From Candidatus Methanomethylophilaceae archaeon (GTDB lineage Archaea > Thermoplasmatota > Thermoplasmata > Methanomassiliicoccales > Methanomethylophilaceae), in NCBI GenBank assembly GCA_017455785.1, contig JAFSYZ010000212.1, positions 1 through 19,132 of the forward strand: 19,132 nucleotides of DNA, written 5' to 3'. The notes under the pieces were generated by a model, which was not told the DNA's origin, did no database searches, and worked only from the letters and a program-made list of their open reading frames with translations. The stretch's first letter is position 1, and every line of letters starts with the position of its first letter. Shown here piece after piece: positions 15,340 to 19,132 of this stretch. Both the position numbers and the translations under genes were made by a program.

Positions 15340-16185
15340 TCACTTCTCCTTCTCAATGACCCTGACGCTGTCTCCCTTGACAGTTACAGGTATGGGGACC
15401 ATCGCTTCTATGAGTTCGACGGTGATCTCCTCTTTTGTCTCGTCAATCTGCTGTACCCTGGCCTTCTCGCCCTTGAACGGACCGTTGATAAGTTCTACAA
15501 GATCTCCTTCAACGATACCGACGACCGTGGACAGAGGCGTAAGGTAGCTGTCGATCTCCGCGATGGAGATCTCCCCTGTCCTTGTGCTTCCGTCGGCGTT
15601 CCTCTTCTTGTCCTGGACGAATCCCCTGGACTTCTTGATCTCCCTTGCGAGGTCGACTATACGGTCCGTGTTCATTCCTTCCACGAACACATAACCTCTG
15701 AGGGTGTTCGGACTGAGGATCGCATAGACATCCTTCGCTCCGAGGTTGGATTTGGATACGAGTGAATCGGCGACGGTCCTCTCCTGGTCTATCTGGGTCT
15801 TGAGGATCATGATGGACTGAACGGCACGTGCGTTGTATGCGGTGACGGCCTCCTCGCCCCCTGCGCTGGCGGTCACGGAGATGGACACTGTATCTCCGTA
15901 CCTTGCACCTGCGGGGCATTCCACCACGAGCTTGAATTCCTTCTCGCCGTTGGCAGGTCCGTCTGCGATGTACTCGGTCTTTCCGCCGTAGTTGCTCCAG
16001 ATCTCGCCTGTGGAGTCATGGAGTGCAACGGTCCATTCCGGCGCATCCCCCTCTTCGGGTCCTGTCGTCATTGCAAAAGCGAACTTGATCTTGGCTGCAT
16101 CCGTCGCCACCTTCATCGTCCATTCGATGGTTCCTGCGGCGCGTACATCCTTGGTGTCGTTCTCTCCTGTGATCCTGAGTGTCAT
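15340..16185 (-). CDS. spt5: Transcription elongation factor Spt5 with N-terminal extension
   Basis: A 281-residue protein whose C-terminal half is archaeal Spt5/NusG. The NGN domain starts at residue 126 (ILKTQIDQERTVADSL, later LRGYVFVEG), and a KOW domain runs from about 222 (VVGIVEGDLVELINGPFKGE) to the end. Spt5 joins Spt4 and clamps RNA polymerase for processive elongation. Unusually, residues 1-125 form an extra beta-rich domain ending in YGDTVSISVTASAGG, a pattern like NEW3/CARDB Ig-like modules. Most archaeal Spt5 proteins are only about 150 residues. The extension is probably translated: its ATG has AGGTGA at good spacing and the frame is unbroken through the junction. It follows secE by 15 nt and precedes rpl11. 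Confidence 0.93.
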   Translation of the reverse strand: MTLRITGENDTKDVRAAGTIEWTMKVATDAAKIKFAFAMTTGPEEGDAPEWTVALHDSTGEIWSNYGGKTEYIADGPANGEKEFKLVVECPAGARYGDTVSISVTASAGGEEAVTAYNARAVQSIMILKTQIDQERTVADSLVSKSNLGAKDVYAILSPNTLRGYVFVEGMNTDRIVDLAREIKKSRGFVQDKKRNADGSTRTGEISIAEIDSYLTPLSTVVGIVEGDLVELINGPFKGEKARVQQIDETKEEITVELIEAMVPIPVTVKGDSVRVIEKEK

Positions 16186-16200
16186 GATCGTTCACCTGGA

Positions 16201-16425
16201 TCAGAAGTATTGAGGAACGTATGTCATCAGCCACATGATCAGGAATCCGAGCGCTCCGAGGATGACTATTCCCAGTCCTGTGATAGCGATCGTCTTCTTG
16301 TACTCCTCATGTGTGGGCGTGCGGGCCATCTTGATGATTCTTCCGTACTTTCCCTTACCGAGGTTGCGGAACTTCGATTCCACCTTCTCCTGGTATTGCG
16401 AAGCCTTCGATGATTCTGTGTCCAT
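16201..16425 (-). CDS. secE: Protein translocase subunit SecE (Sec61 gamma)
   Basis: A 74-residue SecE, the single-span partner of SecY in the protein-export channel. The conserved amphipathic helix motif RTPTHEEYKK is followed by one membrane helix (ITGLGIVILGALGFLIMWLM). The first 25 residues are charged and poorly conserved, as usual. The ATG at 16425 is preceded by GGGAGGAA, a strong Shine-Dalgarno. It leads the canonical archaeal secE-spt5-rpl11 order, with a leader of about 75-105 nt that contains two inverted repeats. Confidence 0.93.
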   Translation of the reverse strand: MDTESSKASQYQEKVESKFRNLGKGKYGRIIKMARTPTHEEYKKTIAITGLGIVILGALGFLIMWLMTYVPQYF

Positions 16426-16440
16426 TTTTCATTCCTCCCT

Positions 16441-16455
16441 TCGACGTCACGTCGA
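16441..16455 (-). promoter_or_regulatory. Inverted repeat next to the secE Shine-Dalgarno
   Basis: TCGACGTCACGTCGA is a 15-bp perfect inverted repeat (6-bp stem with a 3-nt loop as RNA), ending a few bases upstream of the GGGAGG ribosome-binding site. As mRNA structure it could affect ribosome access; as DNA it could bind a dimer. Confidence 0.4.
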
Positions 16456-16493
16456 CGGTCATTCCTGTCCTCGTTGCCACTGAAGCAGATAAC

Positions 16494-16513
16494 GAGTAAG
16501 ATACCCGTTACTC
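16494..16513 (-). promoter_or_regulatory. Leader hairpin upstream of secE
   Basis: GAGTAA and TTACTC form a 6-bp stem around an 8-nt loop within the likely secE leader. It is modest in strength, and its proximity to the second repeat at 16441-16455 is what makes it worth noting. Confidence 0.3.
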
Positions 16514-16521
16514 AACATCCT

Positions 16522-16563
16522 TATTTTAAAGGTTTCGGCATATGGCCAACTTACTATTTATAG
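16522..16563 (-). promoter_or_regulatory. Promoter region of secE-spt5-rpl11
   Basis: Two TATA candidates lie on the minus strand: CTATAAATAG at 16563-16554 and CCTTTAAAAT near 16531-16522. They predict starts near 16532 or 16500 and a leader of about 75-105 nt. I cannot choose between them. Confidence 0.45.
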
Positions 16564-16565
16564 AG

Positions 16566-16587
16566 AGGAAGGTGAAAGCCCCTTCCT
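16566..16587. repeat. Inverted repeat in divergent intergenic region
   Basis: AGGAAGG and CCTTCCT (7 bp, 8-nt spacer TGAAAGCC) lie between the secE promoter and the A/T-rich promoter of the regulator gene. The role is unknown; it could be a boundary hairpin or a binding site. Confidence 0.35.
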
Positions 16588-16637
16588 TCCCCTATTAGGA
16601 TTGCAACGGATAACAAGTTACGTTGATTCATACATTA

Positions 16638-16667
16638 TTTCAATAAATATAATAAATATTATTGAAA
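16638..16667. promoter_or_regulatory. Inverted repeat upstream of wHTH regulator
   Basis: TTTCAATAA and TTATTGAAA are 9-bp perfect inverted arms with a 12-bp spacer. CAATAAATATA occurs in this element (16641-16651) and again at 16690-16700. The surrounding 90 bp (16631-16720) hold only 9 G/C bases. Position and symmetry suggest an operator, perhaps for the adjacent regulator. Confidence 0.45.
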
Positions 16668-16702
16668 ATTAGTAATTTTGATTATAAATCAATAAATATA
16701 GC

Positions 16703-16708
16703 TATAAT
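16703..16708 (+). promoter_or_regulatory. TATA box of wHTH regulator
   Basis: TATAAT is centred about 26 nt before the ATG at 16731, which supports that ATG as a leaderless start over the GTG at 16722. Because the whole region is A/T-rich, chance matches are easy. Confidence 0.4.
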
Positions 16709-16730
16709 TATTATGAAATAAGTGACAACT

Positions 16731-17585
16731 ATGTTCGGTAACAAAGAATTGCAGATTCTGTTCTACATAACCAGAGGAATCACCACGGTTGCCGGACTAT
16801 CAGAGAAACTCATACTGTCAGAACCGGAGGTCTATAGGAAGATCAGGCTCTTGAGATCGAAGGATATCCTCGATAGAAGGAACCCGATCTCTATCAGTCA
16901 CTGCCCGCACGCCAAACGTCTCGCCAGCATGATGTCCGATGGCCCTGGTATGGCGAGATTCCTTTCCGGAGGGAATCTGGATATACTTGTATCAATAACC
17001 ATTCCCAGAACCCTGAAACAGATACACGAATCCACGGGTCTTTCGGAATCCCACATCAGAAAGATGCTCGATACACTCATCGAAGGTGATATCGTAGTCA
17101 AAATCAACAATATCTACCACATCAACGATGAGGGCTGTCCGAAACTCAGGCCATTCCTCAACAGTTTCATTGACTACATGGAGGTGTCCGATCCCAGACT
17201 GTCCAACGATTCGGAGATCGTATTCAGGAAAGGAAAGGACGTAATCTTCTCATCTGCGGACGGCCAGGGATACGAACCTACAGGATCATCGGCCTTCAAA
17301 CTGTATGGGATGGATGGATTGCCGGATGGCCACGGATTCTATACCACAGAAAAAGGCGAGATGAGTATCGATACCGTTTTCGAAGATGCACTGCACATCG
17401 CTGAAGTAGAAAATGATTGGAGACTCAGGATGGCGAATATCCTCTTCTACATCAAAAACAGTGAAAAACTGGAGCCTCCGCAGGATTTCATCAGGACGCA
17501 TGAACGCATAATGTCAGGAGAACATATCAGGAACTGGCCTTCAAAACAGGACATTGAGGACAGAATGTGGATGGTGAAGGGATGA
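16731..17585 (+). CDS. Tandem winged-HTH regulator, possible AbiEi-like antitoxin
   Basis: A 284-residue protein with two N-terminal winged-helix units (about residues 3-55, with SEPEVYRKIRLLRSKDIL, and 82-135, with LKQIHESTGLSESHIRKML) and a C-terminal domain of about 130 residues (FKLYGMDGLPDGHGFYTT, then FEDALHIAEVENDWRLRMAN). The C-terminal part recalls domains of antitoxin-like regulators paired with nucleotidyltransferases. It overlaps the next gene, a nucleotidyltransferase, by 4 nt (ATGA). I favour ATG 16731 over GTG 16722 on TATA spacing. A DNA-binding role is well supported; the antitoxin role is inference from architecture and pairing. A 9-bp inverted repeat lies upstream and may be its operator. 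Confidence 0.75.
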   Translation: MFGNKELQILFYITRGITTVAGLSEKLILSEPEVYRKIRLLRSKDILDRRNPISISHCPHAKRLASMMSDGPGMARFLSGGNLDILVSITIPRTLKQIHESTGLSESHIRKMLDTLIEGDIVVKINNIYHINDEGCPKLRPFLNSFIDYMEVSDPRLSNDSEIVFRKGKDVIFSSADGQGYEPTGSSAFKLYGMDGLPDGHGFYTTEKGEMSIDTVFEDALHIAEVENDWRLRMANILFYIKNSEKLEPPQDFIRTHERIMSGEHIRNWPSKQDIEDRMWMVKG

Positions 17586-18254
17586 TTAACGATGTGAACC
17601 AGATTGAAAATCTGATTCTTGACATTACATCAGTAATAGACAGACATCTGAACATCTATCTGGATTGGTGGCGGGGCCATGATGTTCCTCGGATCGAAAG
17701 AATATACCAAAGATCTTGACCTGGTTGTTACTTGCCAAAATGATTATAATTCTGTAATTGAAGCCCTTTCAGAATTGAATTATTCAAGTGATAAACCAAC
17801 CTGTGGAATGGACAGGGTTGATCTTTCGGATACCCAAATAAAAGATAGATACAGAATCGATTTGTTCAACACAAAAATATGCGGACAGTTACAACTATCA
17901 GATTCTATGAAACAACGTGCTCAAAAACGTTTTGAATCTGAAAAAATCACACTCTATTCATGTGCAGCAGAGGACATATTCCTCTTAAAATCAGTCACGG
18001 AAAGGGAAGGTGACACTGCTGATTGCAACAGGTTAATTCAGAGTACGGTCAATTTTGACTGGAATTGTTTGATTGATGAAATCAGCATCCAACTTGAATC
18101 CAACAAAGGAATTTGGATCACATACATCGTTGAGAAACTCATGGACATGAATTTCGACAGGCGCTTTCCTAATGTATTTGATAAGATTTACACCTTTGAG
18201 GAAAAATACCTTAATAAGTGGTCTGAAGACTTCGAAAAAGAACACCATAAATGA
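17582..18254 (+). pseudogene. Frameshifted nucleotidyltransferase (Pol beta superfamily)
   Basis: Two frames together encode one minimal nucleotidyltransferase. Frame one starts at ATG 17582, inside the regulator's end, and reads MINDVNQIENLILDI through HLNIYL, then stops at 17717-17719. Frame two, read from 17664, gives IGGGAMMFLGSKEYTKDLD, the family GG signature plus the DxD metal-binding pair, and continues to the stop at 18252-18254 with DIFLLKSVTEREGDTADC. The two join perfectly if one G at 17662/17663 is skipped, so a single inserted base breaks the gene just before the active-site loop. The ATG at 17679 could start a 191-residue product lacking the GG motif. Base composition is visibly more A/T-rich than the neighbours. 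Sequencing error is an alternative. Confidence 0.8.
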
Positions 18255-18259
18255 TTGGG

Positions 18260-18706
18260 TCACTCCTCTTTCGTCTTCTTGTTCTCCCTGAATATGAGGT
18301 ACTTGCTGAAGATATAGTTCAGTGCTATCTCGATGACACTAGTCACTATCTTAGCTGGAAGTCCGTCGGTACCCATGAAGCTCTGATTCATTCCCAAATT
18401 ATACAGAATCGGGAACAGTACGAACGCTATGACACCGGTGAATATCCTCGCACCGAAGAACGATGCCAATTCGGTCAGTACGACCTTCGGGGATGTGGAC
18501 CTGTTCTGGAAGACGAACCACTTGTTGACGACGAATGCGAAGGTGACACCGACTACCCATGACAGTATGTTGCTCAGGTTGATCTCTATGCCGATCCAAA
18601 CGAACAGCATGTAGGCGAGCCAATTGACTATCGTGGTCAGACCGCCGAAGAAGACGTATGCGATAGGCTCCCTGTATTTCGCCATCATCGAATGATAGAA
18701 ATCCAT
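18260..18706 (-). CDS. GtrA-like membrane protein
   Basis: A 148-residue protein with four membrane helices of the GtrA family, whose members are linked to moving polyprenol-phosphate sugars across the membrane or to surface polysaccharide assembly. Family features: an IAYVFFGGLTTIVNWLAY start, the VVGVTFAFVVNKWFVF segment and ALNYIFSKYLIFRENK near the end. I use the ATG at 18706 because a strong TATA box (TTTTATATA, 18753-18745) lies about 43 nt upstream; the frame to 18781 would start before that TATA box. It is convergent with the broken nucleotidyltransferase, 5 nt between the stops. It may act with the GT87-like enzyme at 13482, which is inference. Confidence 0.85.
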   Translation of the reverse strand: MDFYHSMMAKYREPIAYVFFGGLTTIVNWLAYMLFVWIGIEINLSNILSWVVGVTFAFVVNKWFVFQNRSTSPKVVLTELASFFGARIFTGVIAFVLFPILYNLGMNQSFMGTDGLPAKIVTSVIEIALNYIFSKYLIFRENKKTKEE

Positions 18707-18744
18707 CAATCCCAAGTGCGCACCTACTGTCTTATTCCATCTCT

Positions 18745-18753
18745 TATATAAAA
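18745..18753 (-). promoter_or_regulatory. TATA box of GtrA-like gene
   Basis: TTTTATATA on the minus strand is one of the strongest TATA matches in the window. It predicts a start near 18723 and a leader of about 17 nt before the ATG at 18706. Confidence 0.55.
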
Positions 18754-18784
18754 GACCGACAGCCGTCGACAATTCGTACACACG

Positions 18785-19132
18785 TCATTCCAGTTCGGAA
18801 AGATGTTCCATGCCCAGATTGATGATGCTCTCCACGTGCTCGTCCGCCAGGGAGTAATACACTGTCTTCCCGTCACGCCTCGGCTTGACGAGCTTCGCCT
18901 CCCTGAGGGATCTGAGCTGGTGCGACACCGCCGATACTGTCATGCCCACGAACGCACTTATGTCACATACGCAGAGTTCCCTATCCTTTATCGCAAGAAG
19001 GAGCTTCAGACGGTTCTCGTCCGCGAACAACTGGAAAAGCTTCTTCAGCTTCATTACGTCCTCATCCGAAGGGATCGAACCTTTGACCTCTTCTAGGATC
19101 TCCCTGTGGACCGCTTCATCCGTGCAGTGCGA
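18785..19132 (-). CDS. ArsR/SmtB metal-sensing repressor, 5'-truncated
   Basis: The 3' 115 codons of an ArsR/SmtB-family repressor; the frame is open to the window end, so the start lies outside. An internal ATG at 19054 is not the start, because the residues before it (SHCTDEAVHREILEEV) match the N-terminal metal-ligand segment of this family. The winged helix has the ELCVCD metal-binding box and the recognition helix VSAVSHQLRSLREAKL. Near the C-terminus D-x-H-x10-H-x2-E (Asp71, His73, His84, Glu87 counted from 19054) matches the alpha5 zinc site of SmtB. Such proteins leave DNA when Zn, Cd or Pb binds and usually control efflux genes, which may lie beyond the window. Confidence 0.9.
   Translation of the reverse strand, partial: SHCTDEAVHREILEEVKGSIPSDEDVMKLKKLFQLFADENRLKLLLAIKDRELCVCDISAFVGMTVSAVSHQLRSLREAKLVKPRRDGKTVYYSLADEHVESIINLGMEHLSELE

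Noticed and set aside
14893..15765. 290-codon plus-strand open frame opposite rpl11 and spt5
   Set aside because: The minus strand encodes clear L11 and Spt5 with conserved motifs and ribosome-binding sites; the plus frame has no family features and is a codon-bias shadow.
16638..16700. A/T-rich repeats as CRISPR or insertion-sequence ends
   Set aside because: There are only two short copies, no regular spacers, no transposase and no target-site duplication.
17655..17670. Programmed +1 frameshift in the nucleotidyltransferase
   Set aside because: No slippery run or stop codon sits at the join, and no stimulatory structure is evident; mutation or sequencing error is simpler.
18707..18781. 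Longer GtrA start at 18781
   Set aside because: It precedes the strong TATA box, and the extra residues do not resemble the family.

Overview
The window looks like chromosomal DNA of a euryarchaeon, most likely a member of the Thermoplasmata such as a Methanomassiliicoccales methanogen. The domain assignment is firm. It rests on an archaeal secE-spt5-rpl11 operon, CTP-dependent riboflavin kinase (DUF120), three-subunit PurS/PurL/PurQ, archaeal-type ProRS with a C-terminal zinc module, archaeal TrmI, a stand-alone RibD_C-type reductase, and TATA boxes about 26 nt upstream of start codons (leaderless transcripts). The order-level placement is inference. It is supported by the stop codons: of 22 genes, 21 end in TGA, one in TAA and none in TAG, as expected where TAG is reserved for pyrrolysine.

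Layout. Positions 2-1899 (+): the 3' part of a UMF1/Atg22-like MFS transporter, overlapping a PlsC-type acyltransferase that carries a zinc ribbon. 2017-2385 (+): a small four-helix membrane protein. 2503-3159 (+): riboflavin kinase. 3193-6585 (-): the purS-purL-purQ operon, closed by a hairpin. 6816-7577 (-): tRNA m1A methyltransferase, divergent from a small unknown protein (7629-7874, +) across a 51-bp gap with one shared TATA element. 7910-10193 (-): prs then proS. 10278-10576: divergent tRNA-Val(TAC) and tRNA-Gly(CCC), both with encoded CCA. 10728-12385 (+): rtcA overlapping a riboflavin-pathway reductase. 12387-14771 (-): membrane glycosyltransferase and membrane acyltransferase, behind a 16-bp perfect palindrome. 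14865-16425 (-): secE, spt5, rpl11. 16731-18254 (+): tandem-wHTH regulator overlapping a frameshifted nucleotidyltransferase. 18260-18706 (-): GtrA-like protein. 18785 to the end (-): a metal-sensing ArsR/SmtB regulator running off the window.

Functional links: Prs makes the PRPP used by the purine pathway served by PurSLQ. RibK and the RibD_C-type reductase are two steps of archaeal flavin synthesis. The GT87-like, acyltransferase-3 and GtrA proteins point to cell-surface glycan or lipid-linked sugar work. The regulator/nucleotidyltransferase pair sits behind a 90%-A/T promoter region and has the layout of an AbiE-like toxin-antitoxin module whose toxin gene is broken.

Most notable observations: (1) Spt5 carries an N-terminal beta-rich, Ig-like extension of about 125 residues; (2) the nucleotidyltransferase has a one-base insertion exactly before its GG signature; (3) TAG stops are absent; (4) several uncatalogued palindromes or hairpins lie in promoter or leader regions.
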